A DNA stretch of 43,518 bases from Chitinophagales bacterium. GTDB lineage: Bacteria > Bacteroidota > Bacteroidia > Chitinophagales > CAIOSU01. The stretch lies in assembly GCA_040877935.1 (NCBI GenBank), contig JBBDNB010000003.1, positions 1 through 43,518 on the forward strand, in the 5' to 3' direction. Shown here in pieces: positions 14,475 through 22,205 of the stretch (the stretch's first letter is position 1; each line of letters starts with the position of its first letter). The position numbers and the translations under genes are program-made. The notes beneath the pieces were generated by a model, which was not told where the DNA came from, made no database searches, and was given only the letters and a program-made list of their open reading frames with translations.

Positions 14475-15614
14475 ATGCATTTATCCAAATTGATTTTACC
14501 GGTTTTCATGTTTGTTGTTTCTACGGGTTTTGCTCAAAACACCATTTACGATACCATTCGCCACGATAACCTGGACAGAAATTACATTCTTTATGTGCCT
14601 CAAATTTATAACAGCAGCGAGGCAGTGCCGCTTGTTTTAAACTTACACGGTTATACTCGTAATGCCGGGCTACAAATGAGCTCTGGTGATTTTCGCCCCA
14701 TTGCCGATACGGCCAATTTCATCATTGCCCATCCCAATGGAACAAAAGATCAGGGAGGTGCTCCGTTTTGGGAAGTCGGGCTCTTTGGAGGCACTTCCGG
14801 AATTGACGACCTGGGGTTTTTGGAGGCTTTGGTCGATACATTAATGGAGCAGTACAGTATTGATCCCGATAAAATATTTTCTACAGGCATGTCCAATGGC
14901 GGATTTATGAGCCTGAAACTGGCCTGTGAAAGCGAAAAGTTTTCAGCAGTAGCTTCCGTAACCGGCTCTATGACTACCCCAATGGAAAATTCCTGCAATC
15001 CATCTGCTCCCATTCCGGTGATGCAAATTCATGGAACAGCAGATAGCGTAGTTCAATATCTGGGCCGTCCGGGTATTTTGCCTATTGACTCTGTAATCGC
15101 TTATTGGATAAGACACAACAATTGTGACAAAACACCTGAAAAATCAAATATTCCCGACCTTGATCCCAATGACGGCACTACCAGCGAAAGATTTGTCTAT
15201 GCCAATGGAGAAAATGGCAGTTCAGTGGAACTGATAAAAGTAGAAAATGGCGAGCACAGTTGGCCGGGTTCCTCCAACCCGATATTTACCACATCGATGG
15301 ATTTTAGTGCCAGTGCGGAAATCTGGCGCTTTTTCAGTGTTGGCAATCCCAAAACCACTTCTATTCCTTCTGTTAATTCTGCTCAAAGCGGCATCCGAGT
15401 TTTCCCGAACCCCAGTTCAGGTTTTCTGAAAATCCAATCGAAATTTGAAACCGTTTCAAATATTGAAATTTATGACATTATCGGAAATCTTCAGCTTGCA
15501 GAGCAATTTACGGGCAATACCACATTGGATCTTTCAGAGCTTGCTGCCGGGACTTATTTTGTATTGATTGAAAATAATGGGGAAAGGTTTTTTGAGCGGG
15601 TTTTGGTGAAATGA
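14475..15614 (+). CDS. secreted PHB-depolymerase/feruloyl-esterase-like hydrolase with T9SS tail
   Basis: The 379-residue product has a signal peptide (1-20, cleavage before QNTIYDT), an alpha/beta-hydrolase domain of the LpqC/esterase_phd type, and a C-terminal type A sorting domain. The nucleophile elbow is GMSNG (Ser140), the oxyanion region is NLHGYTRNAG near 56-65, the likely Asp is in HGTADSVV, and the His is in GEHSWPG. The last ~75 residues (GIRVFPNPSSGFLKIQS to GTYFVLIENNGERFFERVLV) match the T9SS C-terminal domain, so the enzyme should cross the outer membrane and be surface-attached or released. Likely substrates are ester-linked polysaccharide decorations or polyester; specificity is unknown. 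Confidence 0.92.
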   Translation: MHLSKLILPVFMFVVSTGFAQNTIYDTIRHDNLDRNYILYVPQIYNSSEAVPLVLNLHGYTRNAGLQMSSGDFRPIADTANFIIAHPNGTKDQGGAPFWEVGLFGGTSGIDDLGFLEALVDTLMEQYSIDPDKIFSTGMSNGGFMSLKLACESEKFSAVASVTGSMTTPMENSCNPSAPIPVMQIHGTADSVVQYLGRPGILPIDSVIAYWIRHNNCDKTPEKSNIPDLDPNDGTTSERFVYANGENGSSVELIKVENGEHSWPGSSNPIFTTSMDFSASAEIWRFFSVGNPKTTSIPSVNSAQSGIRVFPNPSSGFLKIQSKFETVSNIEIYDIIGNLQLAEQFTGNTTLDLSELAAGTYFVLIENNGERFFERVLVK

Positions 15615-15624
15615 AAACATTTGA

Positions 15625-15948
15625 TCAATTTGGGTAAACACGAGTTCCTCTTGATTTGACATCATTTATTAATGGGGAAAAATAACCTTTATTAAATGAC
15701 TTTTCTCCAATTAAAAACGGTTCAATTTTCGTATTAACTTTTCTTGTTAAACTCCAGATTTTACCTATGATCTTGTCATCATTTTCATTGTACAAATTGG
15801 ATACAAGCATTACATCTATGTCACTATCAATATTTGCAGTATCTTCTGCATAACTTCCGTATAGAAAAGCTTTTACAACGGAAATACCTTCTTTATTTAA
15901 GACCTCAATATATTTTTTCAATAATGCTATAGCTTCTTCCTTAGCCAT
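15625..15948 (-). CDS. MNT-type minimal nucleotidyltransferase, no partner
   Basis: The 107-residue product is a minimal nucleotidyltransferase: FLYGSYAEDTANIDSDIDVM at about 28-47 gives the GS...DxD signature with both metal-binding Asp. Such proteins usually pair with a HEPN toxin as antitoxin (MntA AMPylates HepT), but no HEPN gene is adjacent: the neighbours are the T9SS esterase (convergent, 10 bp away) and a DinB-like gene. The C-terminus is longer than the shortest antitoxins. It may be an orphan antitoxin or act alone. Confidence 0.85.
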   Translation of the reverse strand: MAKEEAIALLKKYIEVLNKEGISVVKAFLYGSYAEDTANIDSDIDVMLVSNLYNENDDKIIGKIWSLTRKVNTKIEPFLIGEKSFNKGYFSPLINDVKSRGTRVYPN

Positions 15949-16009
15949 TCTGCTAATTGTTTTGAGTTTCTTTCCAATAACATATAAAAATATAACATAC
16001 CCAACTTAC

Positions 16010-16627
16010 TCACTCCCGCACCACCCCCGAAAAATAACTGATCTTTTTTAATACGGGATTGCCCGAAGTCCTGCGAAAGGATACTATCTGCCCGGTATGG
16101 CCAATGGCATCAGTGAGCATCCCATTAATGAGGTTCCAAAAGGGTTTTTCCGTAATCTCCTCCCCTTTTTTGAATTGAACGGAAAAATCTTCCAGGCTAC
16201 CTGCCTGGCTGGCTTTCAAAAGGTCACTTGCCAATTTTAAATTTTGAAGCGTCCGGTTTCGCATTTCATCAAAAGTCATTTCAGGCGATTCAACAGCCCG
16301 GTCTGTAGGTGTTTTTTCTGCTGTGTTTTTAATCACTACAACAAGCTCGTAAATATGCTCAAGTGTTTCGGAAGTTGAGCGGGCTTCGGGCGTTGGGCGG
16401 TAATCCATATCTTCACTCCGCAATCCTTCCGTAGCCCAATAATAACGAAAACCCAATGCGTCAATCATTCTGGCAGCAACATTTTCGGGCGTGTATTTTT
16501 CAGGTGCTGCCGGCAATTCTGAATAATAATCGATTGCTTTCATTTGATCTGCTTTTTCATCCTGGGCAAAAAGGTTTTCCGCTTGAAAAAAAACAACAAT
16601 ACTGATCAATAAAAATGAGAAATACAT
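16010..16627 (-). CDS. exported DinB-like (YfiT/DinB_2 fold) protein
   Basis: The 205-residue product begins with a signal peptide (YFSFLLISIVVFFQAENLFA, then QDE). The mature part is a four-helix bundle of the DinB family: ALGFRYYWATEGL, the SETLEHIYELVVVI helix with His, and GHTGQIVSFRRTSGNP with the second His. Cytoplasmic homologues bind a divalent metal through three His and act in thiol transfer or damage responses. An exported version is unusual. It is the last gene of a six-gene operon of exported proteins, 3 bp after the preceding lipoprotein gene, so a role in that extracytoplasmic system is inferred. Confidence 0.82.
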   Translation of the reverse strand: MYFSFLLISIVVFFQAENLFAQDEKADQMKAIDYYSELPAAPEKYTPENVAARMIDALGFRYYWATEGLRSEDMDYRPTPEARSTSETLEHIYELVVVIKNTAEKTPTDRAVESPEMTFDEMRNRTLQNLKLASDLLKASQAGSLEDFSVQFKKGEEITEKPFWNLINGMLTDAIGHTGQIVSFRRTSGNPVLKKISYFSGVVRE

Positions 16628-16630
16628 GGC

Positions 16631-17095
16631 TTATTTTTTTATCGTCAATTCACCGCTTTTAACTTCATTGCTCCAGTTGCCCGCCCTGTCTTTTATTTTT
16701 ATGGCAAAGGTGGCCTTTTCTTCCGAGACTGATTGATTCTCCAAAATCACATTTTTCAAGGTCACCTGAAATGTACCCTGAATGCTGATGGCTGTATCTA
16801 CCGGTGAAAGGGGCGGGATATGAAATCCCTGTTCCAGCGGAAAACGCTCATCAGTAATCCACAAAGACAATGAGTCGCCAGACTGAAAACCCAGGTCGCC
16901 ATCGCCATCCTGGTAAAAAATAGTAAAAACCACTGAGTCAAACTGCTGAATGCTTTTGGGATTAAAATCCTGTAGTTCAATATAGGGTGTTTCGGGTATT
17001 TCCCCTTTAGGATTTTCATTGTCATCGGGCTCTTTCCCGCAGGATTGCAAAACAAATAGGATCAAAAAAAACACAAAGATTCTGTACATCATCAA
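16631..17095 (-). CDS. small lipoprotein with GDGDLG motif
   Basis: The 154-residue product has a lipoprotein signal (IFVFFLILFVLQSC, Cys at about 19) and a single beta-rich domain containing FYQDGDGDLGFQSGDSLSL, a motif repeatedly seen in Bacteroidota surface lipoproteins and possibly calcium-binding. The later KIKDRAGNWSNEV resembles the end of an Ig-like strand pair. It overlaps the upstream cytochrome-like gene by 4 bases and precedes the DinB-like gene by 3 bp, so all are co-translated. Function unknown. Confidence 0.8.
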   Translation of the reverse strand: MMMYRIFVFFLILFVLQSCGKEPDDNENPKGEIPETPYIELQDFNPKSIQQFDSVVFTIFYQDGDGDLGFQSGDSLSLWITDERFPLEQGFHIPPLSPVDTAISIQGTFQVTLKNVILENQSVSEEKATFAIKIKDRAGNWSNEVKSGELTIKK

Positions 17096-18081
17096 TAAAC
17101 TATAAATGAATAAAGTGGCGCATAATACCCGGGGGCATTTTTGCTCGGAATGGTAGAAAGTCCGTTCTGTTGCGCATTTTTAGCCTGAATCCTGAAATAA
17201 ACAATATCTCCCTTGTCAAACTGTGATGTGTTGATTGTCAGGTCATAAAAATAGGGCAGCTCAAGCGTCTCATTTAAAAAATAGGGCCCCATAAAAGGGG
17301 TGAAGGAAAAGTTAAGATTGAGACTGCTTGCATTGTTAAAAAGATAAGGATCATTTACAGAAAAAAGCATTTTTGCCTCTGTAAGATTTAGCGGGGCTTC
17401 AAAATCCCCCTCAGGACTTAAATTATAGAGGCCGGCATAAAATTTTAGATTTTCACCCTGTGGCACATAAAAAGGATAAACTTGCACCTCCTTATAACGG
17501 ATGGTATCTACCCTGTAATTTGCCTGATCGGGCAAATAGGCCAAATAACCAAAAGCATTGGTCTTGTAGGCAGGCCATTGTGGCACACTGCCCTCAATAT
17601 TTTTTGCCCCCTGCTGAATCCATTTGGCAATGGTTTTTATTTCTTTTTGCCCCAACACATCATACAGCGGCATTCGCCCCAGTACAGGGTCATCAGTGGT
17701 AATGCGCTCATAGAGCCAGGAAGAAGTACTATCGCCAGGGTTTACCCGAACCGAAAAACTTTGTTGGGCATCATTTTTCAATACAGGATGCAATACCAAA
17801 CTGTTATAACTGCTGCTCACGGTTCTGAAATCGGGTTCAAAACTTCCATCATGACAGGCAGGAATGGCACATTTCAGAGAGAAAATATAAGTGTGCAATC
17901 CTAAAATTGAAGCAGAGTCCAAGTCCAACTCTTCCGGTAAATCGGAGTTGGGATCAACCGCATCATAGGGATTATTTACCTCAACATCGGGTTCTATACG
18001 CTCCACTTCTTCTTTGCCGCATTGTGTCAAAACACAAAGCAGTAGAAATGCCATCGCATATTTTAAGCTGTTTTTTATCAT
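17092..18081 (-). CDS. lipoprotein with c-type-cytochrome-like CX4CH domain
   Basis: The 329-residue product has a lipobox (LLLCVLTQC) and, at about residues 70-160, a domain resembling planctomycete-type cytochromes. CAIPACHDG provides a CX4CH variant of the heme motif, then NPGDSTSSWLYERIT, then LGRMPL, whose Met could be the axial ligand, and EIKTIAKWIQQGA. The remaining part is beta-rich and may bind a partner. The order heme motif, SWLYERI, RMP, WIQQGA is that seen in PSCyt-type domains attached to DUF1549. It overlaps both neighbours in the operon by 4 bases. Heme attachment is not proven because the spacing is non-canonical. Confidence 0.72.
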   Translation of the reverse strand: MIKNSLKYAMAFLLLCVLTQCGKEEVERIEPDVEVNNPYDAVDPNSDLPEELDLDSASILGLHTYIFSLKCAIPACHDGSFEPDFRTVSSSYNSLVLHPVLKNDAQQSFSVRVNPGDSTSSWLYERITTDDPVLGRMPLYDVLGQKEIKTIAKWIQQGAKNIEGSVPQWPAYKTNAFGYLAYLPDQANYRVDTIRYKEVQVYPFYVPQGENLKFYAGLYNLSPEGDFEAPLNLTEAKMLFSVNDPYLFNNASSLNLNFSFTPFMGPYFLNETLELPYFYDLTINTSQFDKGDIVYFRIQAKNAQQNGLSTIPSKNAPGYYAPLYSFIVY

Positions 18082-19403
18082 AAGAATGCTTCATTTAAAA
18101 CCCTTCCCTGGAGCAAACCGCCCGGAACAGCATTGTCAAAACCGAGAATATGCGCAATAGTAGGCACAATATCTACGCTTTCTCCAACTGGATTTGCAGT
18201 ACTGCCAACAATATTATTCTGTTTGACCACTCCGGGAGGACCGGCTATCAATGCAAAAAGTCTTCTGGAGTTCTCATCGCTTGTATGATCATATGCACGC
18301 AAACCATTGTCATCATAAATACTGTTCGAGTCGAGATTTCTGCCATGTTCAGGCATACAAATCATAATGGTATCATTGGCCATTTTGGGATGCGACTGGA
18401 TTTTATCCCACAACCAACCCACACCATAATCTGCTTTGTGCAAGAAATTAAGGTATTGTGAAAAATTGCTGTGGCAAATATCCAGATTGAATGTATTGAT
18501 CACTGTCAATTCAGATGCAAATTCCCGCAGTACCAACCAGGAAGCCATAATATTGATCAGGTCACCTGTGAGCCCATTGCTTAAATTGCCAGGCGTTGGA
18601 TAATCAACCTGAATGCTTTGGTCGAAAATACCATTGATAAAGTTTTTGATTTTTTCGCGGTCTTCCAAGCTATTGCTAACACCCTGAATTCCGGCAGCAT
18701 TTTTATCAAAGTTTTTATCCAAAAAAGATTTCACTTTATAAATGCGCTCTACATCATCGGGCTGGTAGGATTTTGCATTGGCAAAATTGGTCCCGACCCC
18801 GCTGAAGGTAGTGCCTGCATGCAGGTAATTGGCTCCGTATTGCGCGCCATATTCCGGATGCCGGCTATAATTCAAAGATGGATAAGGCCCCAAACCCTCT
18901 GACAGCCACCAGGCATTCAAAGCGCTTTTTGCAGGATCTGAATGCTTTCTGTAATATTCAAAAAGTGTGGGATACTGTGGATTGACATTCAGGTTCAGGC
19001 CGGTTTCGGTATAGTTGCCCGTCATGGCTACGGTATGTCCATTGTAGTGTCCCGTTGGACCTGATTTGTAGCGTAACTCCGGAAATAAAGTTCCCTGTTG
19101 CGAAAGTGTAGTATTCAACACAGGATTCCACCTGGTATAAACCTGGTTGGAAGAAGGCGCTGCCCCGTTGAGCATATTTTCCATCACATTGCCCTGTGTA
19201 GGCAATCCCTGGTGTGCAAGATAAGCCTGCTCTACCGATTCCTGATTGCGAATTCCTCCGCCAAAAAGCACAAACACCACATGATTGGCCAGACGATTTC
19301 CGGTAGCAGCAAACAATCTTCCGCTGGGCAAAATATAGGGTAACATTAGCGTTCCTGCGGTAGCAATTGATGCTTTTTTTATGAAATTTCTTCTCTTAAT
19401 CAT
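18078..19403 (-). CDS. Tat-exported alkaline-phosphatase-fold protein (DUF1501-like)
   Basis: The 441-residue product starts with a twin-arginine signal (KRRNFIKKASIATAGTLMLP). The body resembles DUF1501/sulfatase-like proteins of the alkaline phosphatase superfamily: VVFVLFGGGIRN near 43-54, GPTGHYNGHTVAMTGNY near 115-131, DICHSNFSQY, and a C-terminal EHGRNLDS plus SVDIVPTIAHILG. The usual metal-binding pattern is only partly recognisable, so hydrolase activity is uncertain. In Planctomycetes DUF1501 proteins are co-transcribed with PSCyt/DUF1549/DUF1553 proteins. Here the gene sits between two small lipoproteins and the cytochrome-like lipoprotein with 3-4 bp junctions, which is the same association in miniature. 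Confidence 0.8.
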   Translation of the reverse strand: MIKRRNFIKKASIATAGTLMLPYILPSGRLFAATGNRLANHVVFVLFGGGIRNQESVEQAYLAHQGLPTQGNVMENMLNGAAPSSNQVYTRWNPVLNTTLSQQGTLFPELRYKSGPTGHYNGHTVAMTGNYTETGLNLNVNPQYPTLFEYYRKHSDPAKSALNAWWLSEGLGPYPSLNYSRHPEYGAQYGANYLHAGTTFSGVGTNFANAKSYQPDDVERIYKVKSFLDKNFDKNAAGIQGVSNSLEDREKIKNFINGIFDQSIQVDYPTPGNLSNGLTGDLINIMASWLVLREFASELTVINTFNLDICHSNFSQYLNFLHKADYGVGWLWDKIQSHPKMANDTIMICMPEHGRNLDSNSIYDDNGLRAYDHTSDENSRRLFALIAGPPGVVKQNNIVGSTANPVGESVDIVPTIAHILGFDNAVPGGLLQGRVLNEAFL

Positions 19404-19406
19404 ATC

Positions 19407-19940
19407 TTAATAAAATTGATACTCATTGGACAATACAAATCCCATATAAATCAATTCAGGGGTCATTTCCGAATCATCTTCAATCAGGCTGACCATGTAT
19501 TCTTTTTCATAAGCTGTAGGCTTTCTCAATAAAAAGCGGATATAGGTTTCTTCTACAAAAGCCTCCACATCCTGGCGCATCAACTGCTCGGTGGGAATCA
19601 ATACACTGGGCATATTCATGTAGCTGCTCAGCAACAGCTCAGTAGCCATTTGTTTGTCGCCCTGTGCAGTAAAAAGCACTGAAAGTTCATTCAGATTGTT
19701 TCCTGAAATACCGGTAGAAAAAAGATCGCGATAGAGAATTGAAATGTATTGGGGACTGCTCTTTTGCTTGTTTTTATTTGCACTGCTTTCATACAGATTC
19801 AATGTATCGAGTTCAAAAACAGTGTTTTCGTAATTGACATTTTCTATTACTTTTTTCTTGCAGGAAGGCAAAAGTAAAAGTGCCAAAAACAAGAACAAAA
19901 GGCTATTTCTGAATATTTTATTCAAATCCTGCATATTCAT
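19407..19940 (-). CDS. lipoprotein with RxPTxxE-type C-terminal segment
   Basis: The 177-residue product has a lipobox (FLALLLLPSC). The C-terminal half reads FLLRKPTAYEKEYMVSLIED and ends MGFVLSNEYQFY. This (L)LxRxPTxxE...LSxEY pattern resembles the repeating unit of DUF1549/DUF1553/DUF1585-type proteins and occurs again in the preceding gene. The start at 19940 overlaps that gene by 23 bases; an ATG at 19934 is equally possible. It lies 3 bp upstream of the Tat-exported protein gene. Function unknown; I infer a structural or enzymatic partner of the DUF1501-like protein. Confidence 0.7.
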   Translation of the reverse strand: MNMQDLNKIFRNSLLFLFLALLLLPSCKKKVIENVNYENTVFELDTLNLYESSANKNKQKSSPQYISILYRDLFSTGISGNNLNELSVLFTAQGDKQMATELLLSSYMNMPSVLIPTEQLMRQDVEAFVEETYIRFLLRKPTAYEKEYMVSLIEDDSEMTPELIYMGFVLSNEYQFY

Positions 19941-20826
19941 CAGTGCTTAAAATAAAAGTTTGTACCGGACGGATATCGCCCTGATCCTTCAATATCGGCA
20001 ATAGTGTTTCTAATTCTGAGGCATTTGCATTTCTCGCCAATAAAAAATCAAATTGCAATTGCACAATACCCTGATAAAATGCTTCACTATGCATAAAAAT
20101 TTCCATGAAATCATCTTTGGTATTGCCATTTTCTAAAAACAGTATTGCAAGGTCACCATCAACCATAGCTTTTCCGTTTTGCAATTCATATTGTGTAGGA
20201 AGTCTCCCGGCAAGGTTTTCAAATGTGGCGATCACAAAATTTTCTGTACCCATATTGATCTCGTCATAAAAATCATTGTTGACCATGCGTGTATAAAATT
20301 CTGATACATCAATATTTTCATTTCTAAGTTCTGCTGCTGCATCGCGCAAAAGTTGCAGTTTGATGTTCTCTTTTTCAAGCAATTGGGCTTCCAGGGTATC
20401 TCCGTTTGCATATTGTAAATAAATGACGTATTCTAATTCAGAAATCTGGGTGTCAATAATAGCGTAATTTATTGCTTCCAGCATATTGGCACTGTTCCAT
20501 TCAAAAAAACGATCGTAGTAACGCATATCGCCCATAAAATTTGCGGCCATTACCGCCCTGCTGCTGTCGGACAATTCTTCTTCTATCAGAAAATCCATCC
20601 ATTGCGAAAATTCCGCTTCTGTGGGCTGTTCACCTAACAGGTCAATTTTTGTTTTATTGATATAGTTTTTGATCTGCAAGCCCGTCACACCACTGTATGA
20701 AGGAACAGGGTTTCCCTTAAGGATCAAATCCTCATAAACTTCCTTCTTTTCCTCTTTTGCACAGGAGCCTAAGAGCATCAATACGCCAACAAAAAACCAC
20801 AATGATTTACCAAGTTTCTGAAACAT
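19918..20826 (-). CDS. lipoprotein related to DUF1549-type proteins, first gene of operon
   Basis: The 302-residue product has a lipoprotein signal (GVLMLLGSC). Two internal copies of the unit seen in the next gene are visible: KIDLLGEQPTEAEFSQWMDF (about 59-78) followed by a MGDMRYYDRFFEW helix, and NLAGRLPTQYELQNG (about 205-219) followed by FDFLLARNANASELETLL and ILSTDEYAGFE. These LLGxxPTxxE segments are characteristic of the DUF1549 N-terminus. It opens a tight six-gene operon down to the DinB-like gene at 16010, upstream of which lies an AT-rich stretch (20827-20976) shared with the divergent SDR gene. Confidence 0.7.
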   Translation of the reverse strand: MFQKLGKSLWFFVGVLMLLGSCAKEEKKEVYEDLILKGNPVPSYSGVTGLQIKNYINKTKIDLLGEQPTEAEFSQWMDFLIEEELSDSSRAVMAANFMGDMRYYDRFFEWNSANMLEAINYAIIDTQISELEYVIYLQYANGDTLEAQLLEKENIKLQLLRDAAAELRNENIDVSEFYTRMVNNDFYDEINMGTENFVIATFENLAGRLPTQYELQNGKAMVDGDLAILFLENGNTKDDFMEIFMHSEAFYQGIVQLQFDFLLARNANASELETLLPILKDQGDIRPVQTFILSTDEYAGFE

Positions 20827-20976
20827 AGATTATTACTAAGCTTAAAAGCTAATTCAATACATATAAAATAGAATTCCTAAATCAGATTATTATTGTACAC
20901 AATGCGCTGTATTTTCAGAATTCCCTAAAATTCCATTATTTTTCCACTAAAATAAATAACATTATCATACTTTTCT

Positions 20977-21768
20977 ATGAACCCTATATTTTCAAAAGAT
21001 ACTTTTAAGGGCAAAACCGTATTTGTAAGTGGTGGCGGCAGTGGCATTGGAAAATCCATAGCCCATCAATTCCTGATTTCCGGAGCACGCGTAATCATTG
21101 CCTCCAGGAAACAAGAAAGAGTGAATAAAACCCGCGATGAACTTTCAACCTATGGAGAATGCCACGCTTTTCAATTGGATATTCGCCAGCCAGAAGCTAT
21201 AGAGGGCGTAATCGATAAAATAAAAGAAAAAAATTGGCAGGTAGATATTTTGATCAACAATGCGGGTGGGCAATTTCCCTCCCCTGCCGAAAGCATCAGC
21301 CCCAATGGATGGAATGCAGTGATCAATACCAATTTGAACGGTACTTTTTTTATGAGCCAACAATTTGCCAATGCCTTTTTTATTCCAAATAAATCAGGGA
21401 AAATCGTCAATATTATCGCCAATATTTTCAGGGGATTTCCCGGCATGGCGCATACCGGTGCTGCTCGTGCAGGGGTAGATAACCTCAGCAAAACACTGGC
21501 TGTGGAATGGGCACGCTACAAAATCCGCGTAAATGCCATTGCTCCTGGCATTATCCAATCCACTGGCCTGGAACAATATCCCCCTGATTTTCTGAAAGGC
21601 ATTAGTTCTAAAATCCCTTTGAAACGCCTGGGCGAAATTCAGGAAGTGGCTTACCTGGCATTATTTATGGCTTCTCCTTTTTCAGAATTCATGACCGGGC
21701 AAACCGTGTACCTGGATGGCGGACAAAGCTTGTGGGGCGATATGTGGGAAATACCGGATGAAGATTAA
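20977..21768 (+). CDS. SDR-family reductase, peroxisomal trans-2-enoyl-CoA reductase-like
   Basis: The 263-residue product is a classical-length SDR with the NAD(P)-binding VFVSGGGSGIGKSIA at about 15-29 and LINNAGG near 91-97. In place of the usual YxxxK there is AHTGAARAGVDNLSKTL, so Tyr and Lys are Thr and Arg. The same GAARAG segment occurs in mammalian PECR and related 2,4-dienoyl-CoA reductases, which use another catalytic arrangement, and NAIAPGIIQSTGLEQYP fits that group. The likely role is reduction of an unsaturated acyl-CoA in the cytoplasm. Monocistronic, divergent from the lipoprotein operon. Confidence 0.85.
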   Translation: MNPIFSKDTFKGKTVFVSGGGSGIGKSIAHQFLISGARVIIASRKQERVNKTRDELSTYGECHAFQLDIRQPEAIEGVIDKIKEKNWQVDILINNAGGQFPSPAESISPNGWNAVINTNLNGTFFMSQQFANAFFIPNKSGKIVNIIANIFRGFPGMAHTGAARAGVDNLSKTLAVEWARYKIRVNAIAPGIIQSTGLEQYPPDFLKGISSKIPLKRLGEIQEVAYLALFMASPFSEFMTGQTVYLDGGQSLWGDMWEIPDED

Positions 21769-21854
21769 TTGATTTGAAAATGAATATAGATACTTGACAT
21801 TAAAATTTTGTACATTCAGATGTATTATTTCCAAACCCAAAACACCAAAAGCAC

Positions 21855-22193
21855 ATGGCATTTATCATCAAACTATTAATTTCAGCAGTGGCCGTCTATT
21901 TGTCTGCCTTATTGCTGCCCGGCATCCACGTCACCGGTTTTTTAGCAGCTATAATCGTTGCACTGATCCTGGCATTGCTCAATACTTTTTTGAAACCTGT
22001 CTTGGTTGTATTTACCATTCCACTTACGGTTTTTACATTGGGTATATTTCTACTTTTTATCAATGGCTTTGTGATTATGCTGGCACATTGGATGCTCGAT
22101 GAATTCACAGTAGATTCGATATGGTGGGCCATAGCTTTTTCATTGATTCAAACTTTCCTCAATACACTTCTGGCGAGTTTGGTGCAGGAGTAA
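21855..22193 (+). CDS. phage holin family 4 / YvlD-like membrane protein
   Basis: The 112-residue product has four membrane helices and the family pattern LLPGIHVTGFLAAIIVALIL, LNTFLKPVLVVFTIPLTVFT and a final FSLIQTFLNTLLASL. Despite the Pfam name (Phage_holin_4_2), these are chromosomal membrane proteins with envelope-stress links in some bacteria. There is no lysin or other phage gene nearby, so a lysis role is not supported. Preceded by a short AT-rich gap from the SDR gene. Confidence 0.88.
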   Translation: MAFIIKLLISAVAVYLSALLLPGIHVTGFLAAIIVALILALLNTFLKPVLVVFTIPLTVFTLGIFLLFINGFVIMLAHWMLDEFTVDSIWWAIAFSLIQTFLNTLLASLVQE

Positions 22194-22205
22194 TTGGATT
22201 TAATT

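Noticed and set aside
21855-22193. Prophage based on the holin-family name
   Set aside because: No lysin, structural or integrase genes nearby; the family is mostly chromosomal.
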